NCBI GenBank assembly: GCA_902806415.1
Contig: CADCWN010000211.1
Coordinates: 1 to 36,026, forward strand
Direction: 5' to 3'
DNA length: 36,026 nt
From: an uncultured Thermomicrobiales bacterium
GTDB taxonomy: Bacteria > Chloroflexota > Chloroflexia > Thermomicrobiales > CADCWN01
A program made the translations under genes and the position numbers. Each line of letters begins with the position of its first letter. The stretch's first letter is position 1. Below, in pieces: positions 25,383 through 33,996 of the stretch. The notes under the pieces are model-generated. The model ran no database searches and was not told where the DNA came from. It was given only the letters and a program-made list of their open reading frames with translations.

Positions 25383-25922
25383 CTACTCGGCACCCTTCTG
25401 CGCCAGCTTGGCGAAGCGCTCGCGCGGCAAGCCACGCCGCCGCGCGACATCGTTCGGCGACTCGAGTTCGCCAAGCGCCTTCATCGTCGCCTTGACGACG
25501 TTGACCGGGTTGTTGTTGCCGAGGGACTTGCTCACGATGTCGCGGATCCCGGCGGCTTCCAGCACGGCGCGCACCGCGCCGCCCGCAATCACGCCCGTAC
25601 CGGGCGAGGCCGGCTTCAGCAGCACGCGCGAAGCCCCGAACGTCATCTCGATCTCGTGCGGGATCGTGCTGCCATTCATCGGCACGCGGATAAGATTCTT
25701 CTTCGCGCTCTCGACACCCTTGCGGATGGACTCGGGGACTTCGCCAGCCTTGCCGCCGCCGACGCCGACGTGGCCGCGCCCGTCACCGATGACCATCAGG
25801 GAAGAGAAGCTGAACCGGCGACCGCCCTTGACGACCTTCGAAACACGGTTGATCTGGACCACCCGCTCCTCGAGTTCCCCGATCTCGCCCTGATTGAGAA
25901 TGATTGCCCTTCGTGCCTGCAT
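25383..25922 (-). CDS. rpsE: 30S ribosomal protein S5
   Basis: S5 lies at the 30S mRNA entrance and affects fidelity. The 179 residues show [20 protein letters not shown] (dsRNA-binding-like domain), [20 protein letters not shown] and [23 protein letters not shown] at 25920-25922. It follows rplR, separated by repeats, and precedes rpmD by 77 bases. Confidence 0.97.
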   Translation of the reverse strand: MQARRAIILNQGEIGELEERVVQINRVSKVVKGGRRFSFSSLMVIGDGRGHVGVGGGKAGEVPESIRKGVESAKKNLIRVPMNGSTIPHEIEMTFGASRVLLKPASPGTGVIAGGAVRAVLEAAGIRDIVSKSLGNNNPVNVVKATMKALGELESPNDVARRRGLPRERFAKLAQKGAE

Positions 25923-25939
25923 TCGCTCGCTCCGTTCAT

Positions 25940-26031
25940 AGTCGGTAATCGGTAGTCGGTAGTCGGTAGTGGCTGCGGCAGCGCTGCGTGCGCCCTGGGG
26001 GTATGCGGCTGGCCGTGAGTCACTACCGACT
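25940..26031. repeat. Heptamer repeat array between rplR and rpsE
   Basis: The left arm (25940-25971) holds AGTCGGT, AATCGGT, AGTCGGT, AGTCGGT and AGTG. The right arm is shorter (CACTACCGACT, about 26021-26031) and inverse. mRNA-sense unit GACTACC. The array ends 5 bases from the rplR stop. Confidence 0.8.
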
Positions 26032-26036
26032 GCGCG

Positions 26037-26411
26037 CTAGAACTCTAAGCCACCCTCACGCGCCGCCTCGGCGACCGCCTTGACACGACCGTGGTAGAGG
26101 TAGCCACCGCGATCGAAGACGACGCGGGTGATCCCCTTCTCGCGAGCGCGCTCAGCGATCAGCTTCCCGACCGCCTGCGACTTCGCCATCTTGACTTGCC
26201 CACCGAGATCCTCGCGAACTGCCGTATCGATCGAGGAAGCGGCGACGAGCGTCTGGCCTTTCGTATCGTCAATAATCTGGGCGTAGATGTGCGCCGACGA
26301 GCGAAAAACGTTCAGGCGCAAGCGCTGCGGCGTCCCCGTGACGCGCTTGCGCACGCGCAGATGACGCACCTTACGCTCGGATAAGCGCTTCACACCCTTT
26401 TTGCTGACCAT
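26037..26411 (-). CDS. rplR: 50S ribosomal protein L18
   Basis: L18 brings 5S rRNA into the central protuberance. The 124 residues contain [40 protein letters not shown], and end [20 protein letters not shown] then EGGLEF, the normal C-terminus. ATG at 26409-26411. It follows rplF across a repeat-filled gap. Confidence 0.97.
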   Translation of the reverse strand: MVSKKGVKRLSERKVRHLRVRKRVTGTPQRLRLNVFRSSAHIYAQIIDDTKGQTLVAASSIDTAVREDLGGQVKMAKSQAVGKLIAERAREKGITRVVFDRGGYLYHGRVKAVAEAAREGGLEF

Positions 26412-26465
26412 CGCTGAGCGATCCTTTCATGTGCGCGTGACGATTCCATCCGTCACACCCCGATT

Positions 26466-26551
26466 GAAGTACGAAGTACGAAGTTGGAAGTACGAAGTTG
26501 GGGGCGATCCTGTTATCCAGTTCGTACTTCGTACTTCAGCGTTCGTGCTTC
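26466..26551. repeat. Heptamer repeat hairpin between rplF and rplR
   Basis: The left arm (26466-26498) is GAAGTAC, GAAGTAC, GAAGTTG, GAAGTAC, GAAGT; the right arm (26521-26551) is its inverse with one variant unit. The right arm touches the rplF stop codon (26551-26553). The centre is only 22 bp, so a long RNA stem is possible. Confidence 0.9.
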
Positions 26552-27099
26552 TACTTACCGGCCTTGCCGGCCTTACCGGCCTTGCGGCGAACCTGCTCGC
26601 CAGCATAGCGGATACCCTTGCCCTTGTACGGCTCGGGCTTGCGGATGCGCCGGATCTGCGCCGCCATCTCGCCGACAAGTTCCTTATCGATCCCCTGCAC
26701 CGAGACGCGATTGGTCCCCTCAACGGCGTAGTTAATCCCCGCCGGTGGGTCCATCCGCACCGGGTGGGAGAACCCGACCTGCAGGACGAGCACGTTGCCA
26801 TCTTTCGCGGCGCGATAGCCGACACCGACGATTTCCAGATCCTTGCGGAATCCATCGGTCACACCGACGACCATGTTGCTGAGCAAGGATCGGGTCAGGC
26901 CGTGCAGCGCGCGATGCTCGCGATGATCGCTCGGACGCTTGACGGTGATATTCTCACCCTCGTGCTCAAGGAGCATTGCCGCGGGCAACTTCCGCTCGAG
27001 CTGGCCCTTCGGGCCTTTGACACGGACGAAATTCTCCTCACCAAACTCCAGTTGCACGGAGCTCGGGACGGGGATCGGCAGCCTTCCAATACGCGACAT
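26551..27099 (-). CDS. rplF: 50S ribosomal protein L6
   Basis: L6 lies near the factor-binding site of the 50S. The 182 residues have two L6 folds: MSRIGRLPIPVPSSVQLEF at the start, VGVGYRAAKDGNVLVLQVGF in the middle, and the signature PEPYKGKGIRYAGEQVRRK. The C-terminus is the small repeat AGKAGKAGK. ATG at 27097-27099 has GGAGAG upstream. Confidence 0.97.
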   Translation of the reverse strand: MSRIGRLPIPVPSSVQLEFGEENFVRVKGPKGQLERKLPAAMLLEHEGENITVKRPSDHREHRALHGLTRSLLSNMVVGVTDGFRKDLEIVGVGYRAAKDGNVLVLQVGFSHPVRMDPPAGINYAVEGTNRVSVQGIDKELVGEMAAQIRRIRKPEPYKGKGIRYAGEQVRRKAGKAGKAGK

Positions 27100-27117
27100 C
27101 TTCGCTCTCCTCAGAAT

Positions 27118-27145
27118 CGTCAGCCGTCAGTCGTCGGTCGTCAGG
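27118..27145. repeat. Heptamer array between rpsH and rplF
   Basis: One arm only is clear: CGTCAGC, CGTCAGT, CGTCGGT, CGTCAGG (mRNA-sense unit about GACTGAC/GACCGAC). A loose inverse copy (CGACGATCCTCGACGG) follows at about 27158-27173. It lies in the 87-bp gap 27100-27186. Confidence 0.65.
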
Positions 27146-27186
27146 GAGGAAACCCATCGACGATCCTCGACGGAAGACCAAGAACC

Positions 27187-27588
27187 CTAATACACCGTGC
27201 AGAGGACTTCGCCCCCGACGCCGCGACGGCGGGCTTCGTAGCCGGTCATCACACCCTGCGATGTGGTCACGATGGCGACACCCAGGCCGCTCTTGACCCG
27301 CGGCAATTCGTCCCGCCCGCGGTAGACGCGCAGACCCAGCTTGCTGACGCGCTTCAACTCGCGAATCGCGGGGCGCTTGTCGGGCGTGTACTTCAACTGG
27401 ATCGTCAGCGTATTGAAGGGCTTGGCCTCGGTGATCTCATACCCGCCGATATAGCCTTCGTCGCGCATCACCTTGGCAATGGCGACCAGGATCTTCGTCG
27501 TGGGCATCGTCGTCTCGGGCTGGCGCGCCATACTGGCGTTGCGGATCCGCGTCAACATGTCGGCGATCGGGTCAGCGATGAATGGCAT
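27187..27588 (-). CDS. rpsH: 30S ribosomal protein S8
   Basis: S8 binds helix 21 of 16S rRNA and, in many bacteria, represses the spc operon. The 133-residue protein starts MPFIADPIADMLTRIRNAS and ends GLGVAIVTTSQGVMTGYEAR then the family's GGEVLCTVY. ATG at 27586-27588 is chosen for the conserved start; upstream frame is unrelated. AGGAG lies about 11 nt upstream, rather far. Confidence 0.97.
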   Translation of the reverse strand: MPFIADPIADMLTRIRNASMARQPETTMPTTKILVAIAKVMRDEGYIGGYEITEAKPFNTLTIQLKYTPDKRPAIRELKRVSKLGLRVYRGRDELPRVKSGLGVAIVTTSQGVMTGYEARRRGVGGEVLCTVY

Positions 27589-27754
27589 CGGTCTTCTTAC
27601 TCCTCTTTCGCCCTTCCGGGTTTCTCTCAAGTGACCGGCGCTGCCAGCGTTGGAGTCAAAGCTGGTGGTCCCGGCCACCGCACGGGGGAGCGTCGCTACA
27701 CCTCGTGCGCTTCCCGGTAGGCCATCCGGCGGGTTCTGCACACCCGCGACGCGA

Positions 27755-27940
27755 TTAGAAACTCGCCTTGGTCACACCCGGCAGGCGGCCGGTGGAGGCC
27801 AACTCGCGGAAGCAGATCCGGCAGGTGCCGAACTTCCGCATATACGCGCGCGAACGCCCGCAGAGCTTGCAACGATTGTAGCCGCGCACGGTGTACTTCG
27901 GGGTGCGCGCCGCCTTCGCGATCATCGATTTCTTGGCCAT
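27755..27940 (-). CDS. rpsN: 30S ribosomal protein S14, zinc type Z
   Basis: This is the short, 61-residue S14 with a zinc ribbon: [20 protein letters not shown] gives both C-x2-C pairs, followed by [18 protein letters not shown]. It is a 30S head protein. ATG at 27938-27940 with GGGGAGAG upstream. The 166-bp gap to rpsH holds no recognisable gene, repeat or terminator. Confidence 0.98.
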   Translation of the reverse strand: MAKKSMIAKAARTPKYTVRGYNRCKLCGRSRAYMRKFGTCRICFRELASTGRLPGVTKASF

Positions 27941-27955
27941 CTACTCTCCCCATAC

Positions 27956-28042
27956 CGAATGACGATTGCGGAATGACGCATGACGAATCCACCTTACGGT
28001 CGTTCTCGATTCGTCACTCGTCACTCGTCACTCGTCACTCGT
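27956..28042. repeat. Heptamer repeat hairpin between rplE and rpsN
   Basis: The right arm (28009-28042) is ATTCGTC then four ACTCGTC-type units, touching the rplE stop (28042-28044). The left arm (27956-27988) carries CGAATGACG and related inverse units, more degenerate. mRNA-sense unit GAGTGAC. Confidence 0.85.
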
Positions 28043-28635
28043 TAGCGTCCCGCCTCCGCGCCGGGGGCGCGGAAAGGCATCCCGAGCAGCGCCAACAGTC
28101 GCCGCCCTTCCTCGTCGGTCTTCGCGGTAGTGACGAACGCGACCTCCAGGCCGCGAATCTTGTCAACCTTGTCGTAATCGATCTCGGCGAAGGCGATCTG
28201 CTCGCGCAGGCCGAGGGTGTAGTTCCCACGCCCGTCGAAAGCGTTCGCGGAGACGCCGCGGAAGTCGCGGATACGCGGCAGGGTGACCGCGACGAGCCGA
28301 TCGTAGAACTCGTACATCCGGTCGCCGCGCAGGGTCACCTTGACCCCGATCGGCATCCCCTCGCGCAGCTTGAAGGCGGCGATCGAGCGCTTCGCCTTCG
28401 TCACGATCGGCTTCTGGCCGGTGATCAGTTGCACATCGTTGACGGCGGCATCGATCGCCTTGGCATTCGCGACCGCCTCACCGAGGCCGATGTTGAGCAC
28501 CGCCTTTTCGAGCTTCGGCACCTGCATGACGTTGGTGTAACCGAAGTCGCGCATCATCTGCGGCACGACCTCATCGCGATAGCGCTCGCGCAGCCGGGCG
28601 ACGTACTGGGTGGGGTTCTCCACTGTTGCCGACAT
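28042..28635 (-). CDS. rplE: 50S ribosomal protein L5
   Basis: L5 binds 5S rRNA and contacts P-site tRNA. The 197 residues show [60 protein letters not shown] and [20 protein letters not shown] at 28633-28635 gives the family start ([15 protein letters not shown]); it lies 5 bases after the rplX stop, so the ribosome site is inside rplX. The last 10 residues are Ala/Gly-rich. Confidence 0.97.
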   Translation of the reverse strand: MSATVENPTQYVARLRERYRDEVVPQMMRDFGYTNVMQVPKLEKAVLNIGLGEAVANAKAIDAAVNDVQLITGQKPIVTKAKRSIAAFKLREGMPIGVKVTLRGDRMYEFYDRLVAVTLPRIRDFRGVSANAFDGRGNYTLGLREQIAFAEIDYDKVDKIRGLEVAFVTTAKTDEEGRRLLALLGMPFRAPGAEAGR

Positions 28636-28640
28636 CGACC

Positions 28641-28982
28641 TTACCTCTCGTTGCGCGTGCGCTGCGGCGACGGGATACTGGCATCGCACTTCTTGCAATA
28701 GCGCTCTTTCTTCCCGGCGGCATCCTCGCGGAACCCAACGCGGGTCGGCGATTCACAACTGGCGCAGAAGAGCATCACATTGGACACATGGAGCGGCGCT
28801 TCGATCTCCACGATGCCGGCCTGGCGTGCGCGCCCCTGCTTGAGATGCCGACGGACGATGTTCACGCCCTCGATGACGACGCGGTCTTTCTTGGGCATAT
28901 TGGTCCGCACGCGACCACGCTGCCCCTTATTCTTACCGGAGACAACGAGAACCTCGTCCCCGCTGACAATCTTCTCAGCCAT
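28641..28982 (-). CDS. rplX: 50S ribosomal protein L24 with zinc-ribbon-like tail
   Basis: L24 starts 50S assembly at the 23S 5' domain. The KOW motif is at the N-terminus ([18 protein letters not shown]), then [11 protein letters not shown] and [12 protein letters not shown]. The C-terminal part holds two C-x2-C pairs (CASC and CKKC), as in many L24 proteins, which could bind zinc. The 113-residue length is normal. ATG at 28980-28982. Confidence 0.97.
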   Translation of the reverse strand: MAEKIVSGDEVLVVSGKNKGQRGRVRTNMPKKDRVVIEGVNIVRRHLKQGRARQAGIVEIEAPLHVSNVMLFCASCESPTRVGFREDAAGKKERYCKKCDASIPSPQRTRNER

Positions 28983-28993
28983 GACCTACTCCT

Positions 28994-29082
28994 AATGACG
29001 AATGGCGAATGGCGAATCGAGATGGCGCGTGACGACAGGTACAAAATGGACCGATTCGTCATTCGTCGCTCGTCGCTCGTCA
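28994..29082. repeat. Heptamer repeat hairpin between rplN and rplX
   Basis: Left arm (28994-29019): AATGACG, AATGGCG, AATGGCG, AATCG. Right arm (29052-29082): inverse CGATTCG, TCATTCG, TCGCTCG, TCGCTCG, TCA, overlapping the rplN stop codon itself. mRNA-sense unit GAGCGAC/GAATGAC. Confidence 0.87.
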
Positions 29083-29454
29083 CAGCACTTCCGGCGCGAG
29101 CGACACGATCCGCATGAAGCCGCGCTCGCGCAGTTCGCGCGCGACAGGGCCGAAGATCCGCGTGCCGCGCGGGTTACTCTGCGGATTGATGATGACCGCA
29201 GCGTTGTCATCGAAGCGGATATGCGAGCCATCCGTGCGGCCATATTCCTTGGCCTGGCGCACGATCACCGCGCGTACGACATCGCCCTTCTTGACCGCCC
29301 CGCCGGGCTGCGCCTGCTTCACCGAAGCGATGATGACGTCGCCCACGCCGGCATACTTGCGATTGCCGCCGCCGCCGCCGAGGACGCGGATACACATGAT
29401 CGATCTGGCCCCGGAATTATCGGCCACGACGAGCCGAGTCTGCGTCTGAATCAC
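29080..29454 (-). CDS. rplN: 50S ribosomal protein L14
   Basis: L14 sits at the subunit interface (bridge B8). The 124 residues start [20 protein letters not shown] and continue [60 protein letters not shown]. The start codon is GTG (29452-29454) with GGGAGGGG about 5 nt upstream. The gap to rpsQ holds a hairpin. Confidence 0.98.
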   Translation of the reverse strand: MIQTQTRLVVADNSGARSIMCIRVLGGGGGNRKYAGVGDVIIASVKQAQPGGAVKKGDVVRAVIVRQAKEYGRTDGSHIRFDDNAAVIINPQSNPRGTRIFGPVARELRERGFMRIVSLAPEVL

Positions 29455-29479
29455 CTATGCCCCTCCCGTCCGCTCGTGC

Positions 29480-29508
29480 GCCGCGCTGGGGAAATCCCGC
29501 AGCGCGGC
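29480..29508. repeat. Hairpin with GGGAAATCCC tip between rpsQ and rplN
   Basis: Arms 29480-29488 and 29500-29508 (9 bp) are extended by GGG-AAAT-CCC (29489-29498) with one bulged G. The tip is the same as that of the rpsD-rpoA hairpin at 19010-19067. In mRNA sense the tip is GGGAUUUCCC. It lies about 30-60 bases after the rpsQ stop and before the rplN ribosome site. Confidence 0.8.
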
Positions 29509-29536
29509 ACAGCCTGCAAGTATATATGCTGCTACC

Positions 29537-29941
29537 TTAGACGACCACCTGCCGCTGGATAATCTCGCGCACCACCCAGCGCTTGGTCTTCGAGAGGGGT
29601 CGGGTTTCCTCGATCCGCACCACGTCGCCGGCCTTGCAAAGGTTGCGCTCGTCGTGCGCGGCGAACTTGCTGGTGCGCTTCATCGCCTTCTTGTAGATCG
29701 GGTGCTGGCGGGTGTACTCGACGGCGACGATCACCGTCTTGTCCATCTTATCGCTGACCACGCGCCCGACCTTCATCTGGCGGCGGCTTTCCTGGCCGGG
29801 GCGCAACTCCTGATCGCGCAAGGCGCGTCCAGCGATGGTCCCCAGGACCTGCACCTCGGTCGTGCTCGACTCCAGCGGCGGGGGCAACGTCGCCTCGGCC
29901 TCGCTCACGGCAGGCGTGTTACGCGTCTCGTCGTCCTGCAT
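29537..29941 (-). CDS. rpsQ: 30S ribosomal protein S17 with N-terminal extension
   Basis: S17 binds the 16S 5' domain. The core (about 80 residues from [20 protein letters not shown] to the end) includes [19 protein letters not shown] and [18 protein letters not shown]. Reading from ATG at 29939-29941 adds 55 residues, mostly acidic and Pro/Ser/Thr-rich, before the core. An internal ATG at 29774-29776 with AGGAAAG 11 nt upstream would give the usual size. The long form is preferred because it leaves a 60-bp gap to rpmC; start not certain. Confidence 0.9.
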   Translation of the reverse strand: MQDDETRNTPAVSEAEATLPPPLESSTTEVQVLGTIAGRALRDQELRPGQESRRQMKVGRVVSDKMDKTVIVAVEYTRQHPIYKKAMKRTSKFAAHDERNLCKAGDVVRIEETRPLSKTKRWVVREIIQRQVVV

Positions 29942-30001
29942 ACCTCAAACCTGTCCTTTCCATGCTCATTATCAGCCTGCGCGGGCTCACGTGTGAACCT
30001 A

Positions 30002-30325
30002 TCAGCGCCGCCGCCGCGTCGTCCGCGCGCCCTGGGTACGCTCGTACTTCCGCTTGGCCAGCTTCTCCGCAGCCCTCTCGGCCCGCCGACGCTGGCGAAT
30101 GCGATCGTTGGCGGCGAAGTAGGCTTCCGGGTCCACGGCGATCTCGCGTTCGCGCTGGATCGTCATCAGTTGGGCGATCGCCTTGCGTACGCGCCGCACC
30201 TCATGGAACGCCGTCAGCCGCCCGAGCGCGTTCTGGAAGCGCAGATTGCGCCACTCCTCGCGCTGATTCACGATCTCCTGGGCGATGTCCGCGTCGGACA
30301 TCCCGCGCATCTCTTCGAGTTCCAT
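30002..30325 (-). CDS. rpmC: 50S ribosomal protein L29 with basic C-terminal extension
   Basis: L29 is a two-helix protein at the tunnel exit, where nascent-chain factors bind. The family part is about residues 1-65 (ELEEMRGMSDADIAQEIVNQ, RNLRFQNALGRL, VRRVRKAIAQLMTIQRERE). About 40 further residues continue as an Arg/Lys-rich helix (NDRIRQRRRAERAAEKLAKR) ending in four Arg. ATG at 30323-30325. The gap of 117 bp to rplP holds no repeat. Confidence 0.95.
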   Translation of the reverse strand: MELEEMRGMSDADIAQEIVNQREEWRNLRFQNALGRLTAFHEVRRVRKAIAQLMTIQREREIAVDPEAYFAANDRIRQRRRAERAAEKLAKRKYERTQGARTTRRRR

Positions 30326-30442
30326 CGTTTTCTCTTACTCCCTGGTCTCGTCACACACCGGTTGATAGCGTGGGGCGGGCGGCAATCTGCGCCGTGCGCT
30401 CTCCCACGCGCTGAACCGGCGGTAATCCTCAGCACCGCGCGA

Positions 30443-30952
30443 TCAGTCGTCGGCACCAACCTCGACAGCCTCGATCACCTGCGTCTCGGCCTCTGCCTCG
30501 GCTTCCGCTGCCGCAATCGCCGCATCAGCGGCAGCCACGCCAATTTGCTCCCGCAGCACGAAGCGACTCTTCACCGGCAGCTTGAACGCCGCGCGCAGCA
30601 GCGCCTCTTTCGCCACATCCTCGCGCACGCCGGAAAGCTCGAACAGGATCCGGCCCGGCTTCACCACCGCGACCCAATACTCCGGCGCGCCCTTGCCGCT
30701 CCCCATGCGGGTCTCGGCCGGCTTCTGCGTGACCGGGGTATCGGGGAAGATCCGGATCCAGACCTTACCACCACGGCGCACATAGTTGGTGATCGCACGA
30801 CGGGCCGCCTCGATCTGGCGGCTGGTGATCCAGCCCCCTTCGAGCGACTGGATCCCGAACTCGCCGAACGCGACGTAGTTGCCGCGCTGTGCCCTCCCGT
30901 CGGGCAGACGGCGATGCTGCTTGCGGTGCTTCACCCGCTTCGGCATCAACAT
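30443..30952 (-). CDS. rplP: 50S ribosomal protein L16 with acidic C-terminal extension
   Basis: L16 positions A-site tRNA in the 50S. The family part (to about residue 138) has [52 protein letters not shown]. About 30 Ala/Glu-rich residues follow ([20 protein letters not shown]). ATG at 30950-30952 (MLMPKRV) has GAGGAGG 9 nt upstream; the ATG two codons later is possible. Confidence 0.96.
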   Translation of the reverse strand: MLMPKRVKHRKQHRRLPDGRAQRGNYVAFGEFGIQSLEGGWITSRQIEAARRAITNYVRRGGKVWIRIFPDTPVTQKPAETRMGSGKGAPEYWVAVVKPGRILFELSGVREDVAKEALLRAAFKLPVKSRFVLREQIGVAAADAAIAAAEAEAEAETQVIEAVEVGADD

Positions 30953-30978
30953 ACGGTTACTCCTCCTCTCGGAGCCGC

Positions 30979-31054
30979 CAGTCATCGCTCGTCAACCACC
31001 AGGAGGTGTTCATGCGCCTCTTCCTGACGACTGACGACTGACGACTCACGACCT
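30979..31054. repeat. Heptamer repeat array between rpsC and rplP
   Basis: The right arm (31024-31054) is CTGACGA, CTGACGA, CTGACGA, CTCACGA, CCT and touches the rpsC stop. The left arm (30979-30997, CAGTCATCGCTCGTCA) is a degenerate inverse. mRNA-sense orientation is the inverse of the printed unit. Confidence 0.8.
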
Positions 31055-31751
31055 ACTTATCCCCAGCCGCCGGAGCGGGGGCGGGTTGCGCGCGACGTGT
31101 CTGCGGCGGAGCCTGCTTGGCTTCCGGCTGCATGTCGCCCTTGTAAATCCAGACCTTCACGCCGATGCGGCCATAGGTCGTGTGGGCGTGGACGACGCCG
31201 AAATCGATGTTGGCGCGTAGCGTTTGCAGCGGAACGCGACCGTTCATCTCCATCACCGAGCGCGACATCTCGGCCCCGCCGAGGCGACCGCTCACCTTCA
31301 GCTTGACCCCCTTGGCCCCGCGCCGCATCGCCTGCGTAACGGCGTGCTTCATCGCGCGGCGGTAGGAGACACGTCGGGTGATCTGCTCGCCGATGCTCTC
31401 GGCCACGAGGCGCGCATCCAACTCCGGCGTCTTGATCTCCTCGATCTTCAGGTGGACCTTGCGACCTGGCAGCTGGGCTTCGAGGAGCTTGCGAATCCGA
31501 TCGACGTTGGCCCCCTGCTTGCCGATGACGATCCCCGGCTTGGAGGTGAAGACCGACACATCGACCTTATTGGCCTGCCGCTCGATCTCCACCTTCGAGA
31601 TCCCCGCGCGCTGCAACTCGTGCATCACGAACCGGCGGATACGCAGATCCTCGTGCAGCAGTTCGGTGTAGTTGCGCCCCCCGTACCAGTTGGACTGCCA
31701 ACCATGCACGTAGCCCAGCCGGAACCCAATCGGGTTAACTTTCCGTCCCAT
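31053..31751 (-). CDS. rpsC: 30S ribosomal protein S3
   Basis: S3 forms part of the mRNA entry tunnel and helicase. The 232 residues include [20 protein letters not shown], the KH domain with [16 protein letters not shown] (GxxG motif GKQG), and [20 protein letters not shown]. The tail is Ala/Pro/Gln-rich. ATG at 31749-31751 lies within the end of rplV (17-nt overlap), implying coupled translation. Confidence 0.98.
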   Translation of the reverse strand: MGRKVNPIGFRLGYVHGWQSNWYGGRNYTELLHEDLRIRRFVMHELQRAGISKVEIERQANKVDVSVFTSKPGIVIGKQGANVDRIRKLLEAQLPGRKVHLKIEEIKTPELDARLVAESIGEQITRRVSYRRAMKHAVTQAMRRGAKGVKLKVSGRLGGAEMSRSVMEMNGRVPLQTLRANIDFGVVHAHTTYGRIGVKVWIYKGDMQPEAKQAPPQTRRAQPAPAPAAGDK

Positions 31752-32205
31752 CCGTCTCCGTCACTTTCTCATCCGTATTCGCCGTCGGCGAGGCAGCCGG
31801 GGTCGCGGCGGGCGCGGCTGCGGCGACCGGACGCCGGGCGGCGCGTGTCGCGTTGCGGCGCTGGGCCGTTTCCTCGCGCTCCTCCACGATCACCGTGATG
31901 TGGCAGCTGCGCTTGATGATCCGGTTGAACCGGCCACGAGCACGGAACTCGCCGCGCTTCAACTGCGGGGCATCGTCGGCGAAGATATATTTCACGTAGA
32001 GCGCACTCGGATCGAGGTCGTAATTGTTCTCGGCGTTCGCCGACGCCGACTTCAGCGTCTTGGCGATGATCGGTGCGGTCTTCTGCGGCAGGAACCGCAG
32101 AATCGCCATCGCCGCGCCGACGTCCTTGCCTCGCACCGCGTCGCAGACAAGGCGTGCCTTGCGCGGCGAAACGCGAATGTTCCTGGTGATCGCGCGTACT
32201 TCCAT
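31735..32205 (-). CDS. rplV: 50S ribosomal protein L22 with Ala/Pro/Thr-rich tail
   Basis: L22's beta-hairpin lines the exit tunnel. [40 protein letters not shown] and the hairpin region [20 protein letters not shown] are clear. Of 156 residues the last 40 are an Ala/Pro/Thr-rich extension. ATG at 32203-32205 with AAGGGGGGG 5 nt upstream; the ORF open upstream is not family sequence. The gap of 120 bp to rpsS has no heptamer array. Confidence 0.96.
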   Translation of the reverse strand: MEVRAITRNIRVSPRKARLVCDAVRGKDVGAAMAILRFLPQKTAPIIAKTLKSASANAENNYDLDPSALYVKYIFADDAPQLKRGEFRARGRFNRIIKRSCHITVIVEEREETAQRRNATRAARRPVAAAAPAATPAASPTANTDEKVTETDGTES

Positions 32206-32325
32206 GTCCCCCCCTTCTGCGTGAGAGAGTGGGCCGTTGCTCAACCGTCGGACGGAGCGGCGACCCGTTCGCCAGGCTCGCTACCGACGTTCCCAACCAA
32301 CCCGGCTCCTCACACCTCCACAACG

Positions 32326-32610
32326 CTAGCGTCGGCCCGACGAACGGGCAGCATCCTTCCCGTGACCGCGATACGTGCGGGTCGGGGCGAACTCGCCCAG
32401 CTTATGCCCGACCATCGGCTCGTTGACGAAGACGGGGACATGGCGCCGACCATCGTGGACGGCAATCGTGTGGCCCACCATCTCCGGGAAAATCGTCGAG
32501 TCGCGCGACCAGGTGCGCACGACGCGGCGCTCGTTGTTCGTGTTCATCTTCTGAACCTTGTCCAGAAGCTTCGGATCGATGAAAGGTCCCTTCTTGGAAG
32601 ACCGGCCCAT
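32326..32610 (-). CDS. rpsS: 30S ribosomal protein S19
   Basis: S19 forms the 30S head with S13 and contacts A-site tRNA. The 94 residues are standard: [63 protein letters not shown] at 32608-32610 with AGGGGGAAATAC upstream. It follows rplB across a strong heptamer hairpin. Confidence 0.98.
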   Translation of the reverse strand: MGRSSKKGPFIDPKLLDKVQKMNTNNERRVVRTWSRDSTIFPEMVGHTIAVHDGRRHVPVFVNEPMVGHKLGEFAPTRTYRGHGKDAARSSGRR

Positions 32611-32625
32611 GTATTTCCCCCTGGT

Positions 32626-32700
32626 GAAGTACGAAGTACGAAGTAGGCAACGGCACCGAGTGGATTCAATTCGTACTTCGTACTTCGTCGTTCGTACTTC
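32626..32700. repeat. Heptamer repeat hairpin between rplB and rpsS
   Basis: Left arm (32626-32645): GAAGTAC, GAAGTAC, GAAGTA. Right arm (32670-32700): inverse of the same unit, with one variant unit. The right arm ends 1 base from the rplB stop; the left arm starts 15 bases from the rpsS start. It shares its unit with the rplF-rplR element. Confidence 0.9.
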
Positions 32701-32701
32701 C

Positions 32702-33532
32702 CTAGCGGCCCGTGCCGCGACGACGCACGATATACTTATTGGTCGACTTGTTGCGGCGCGTGCGATAGCCCATCGCCGGCTTGCCCCACGGTGTCTTCGG
32801 CTGGCCACCAATCGGTGCCTTACCCTCACCACCACCGTGCGGGTGATCACGCGGGTTCATCACCGAGCCGCGGACGGTCGGGCGCTTGCCGAGGTAGCGA
32901 TTGCGCCCGGCCTTGCCGATCGTGATGTTCTGATGATCGACGTTACCGACCTGCCCCAGCGTCGCCATACAGTCCATCCGCACGATGCGGACCTCGCCGG
33001 ACGGCATGCGCAGTTGGACCTCCTCGCCGACCTTGGCGAGCACCTGCGCCGAGGCACCGGCGCTACGGACCATCTTGCCACCCTGGCCGGGATTCAACTC
33101 GACATTGTGGACCTGCGTACCGAGCGGGATATTCCGCAGCGGCAGGGCGTTCCCGGCGCGAATCTCGGCGGTGGGGCCGGACATCAACGTATCGCCGACA
33201 CGGATCCCGACCGGCGCGAGGATGTACCGCTTCTCGCCATCGGCGTACTGCAACAGCGCGATCCGGGCCGAGCGGTTCGGGTCGTACTCGATGGAGAAGA
33301 CCTTGGCCGGCACACCGACCTTGTTCCGCTTGAAGTCGATGAGTCGGTACATCCGCTTGTGGCCACCGCCACGGTGCCGGGTCGTGATCCGCCCCTGGTT
33401 GTTCCGACCGGCGTGCTTCTTCAGCGGCTCGATCAGGCTCTTCTCGGGCTTGCTGCGCGTGATCTCCTCGAATGTCGAGACTGACATCCCGCGTCGACCG
33501 GGCGACGTGGGCTTGTACTTCTTGATCGGCAC
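32702..33532 (-). CDS. rplB: 50S ribosomal protein L2
   Basis: L2 is essential for subunit joining and peptidyl transfer. The 276 residues begin [15 protein letters not shown] and include [20 protein letters not shown], and the conserved loop [18 protein letters not shown] with the His near the active centre. The end is [11 protein letters not shown]. The start codon is GTG (33530-33532) with GGGAGG 9 nt upstream. Confidence 0.98.
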   Translation of the reverse strand: MPIKKYKPTSPGRRGMSVSTFEEITRSKPEKSLIEPLKKHAGRNNQGRITTRHRGGGHKRMYRLIDFKRNKVGVPAKVFSIEYDPNRSARIALLQYADGEKRYILAPVGIRVGDTLMSGPTAEIRAGNALPLRNIPLGTQVHNVELNPGQGGKMVRSAGASAQVLAKVGEEVQLRMPSGEVRIVRMDCMATLGQVGNVDHQNITIGKAGRNRYLGKRPTVRGSVMNPRDHPHGGGEGKAPIGGQPKTPWGKPAMGYRTRRNKSTNKYIVRRRGTGR

Positions 33533-33633
33533 GTCGTTTGCTCCCTCCCGGAATAGCGAGGTGATCAGGCGTTCTCACGCCTCATCGCCCCTCCCGGACC
33601 TTGGCCCATTTGCAGCGGGCCGACTATCCGTCG

Positions 33634-33705
33634 AGTCGTCAGTTCTCAGTCGTCAGTCGTCAGAGATCGTACCCCTGGCGACTGGCGACTGGCAACTGGC
33701 GACTA
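33634..33705. repeat. Heptamer repeat hairpin between rplW and rplB
   Basis: Left arm (33634-33663): AGTCGTC, AGTTCTC, AGTCGTC, AGTCGTC, AG. Right arm (33675-33705): CTGGCGA, CTGGCGA, CTGGCAA, CTGGCGA, CTA, reaching into the rplW stop codon. The arms pair less exactly than at other loci. Confidence 0.85.
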
Positions 33706-33996
33706 CGTCTCGAAGATGTCGATCGTCTGCCCCGTTTGCAGGGTGACGATCGCCTTCTTCCAACCGGGGACCGAACCGATGGTTCGACCCCGCCGCCGCT
33801 CCTTGCGCGGCATGTTCATCGTGTTGACCGCCTTGACCTTCACGTTGAACGTCTTCTCGATCGCCTCGCGAATCTGGATCTTGTTCGCCTCGCGATGGAC
33901 CTCGAAGGTATACTGCCCCAACTCGATTAGCCGGGTCCCCTTCTCGGTGATCAGCGGACGGATCAGGACATCGTGGAAACTCGAAATGCTCGCCAT
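33703..33996 (-). CDS. rplW: 50S ribosomal protein L23
   Basis: L23 sits at the exit tunnel and docks trigger factor and SRP. The 97 residues show [63 protein letters not shown] at 33994-33996 shares its A with the TAA stop of rplD, so the two are tightly coupled. Confidence 0.97.
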   Translation of the reverse strand: MASISSFHDVLIRPLITEKGTRLIELGQYTFEVHREANKIQIREAIEKTFNVKVKAVNTMNMPRKERRRGRTIGSVPGWKKAIVTLQTGQTIDIFET

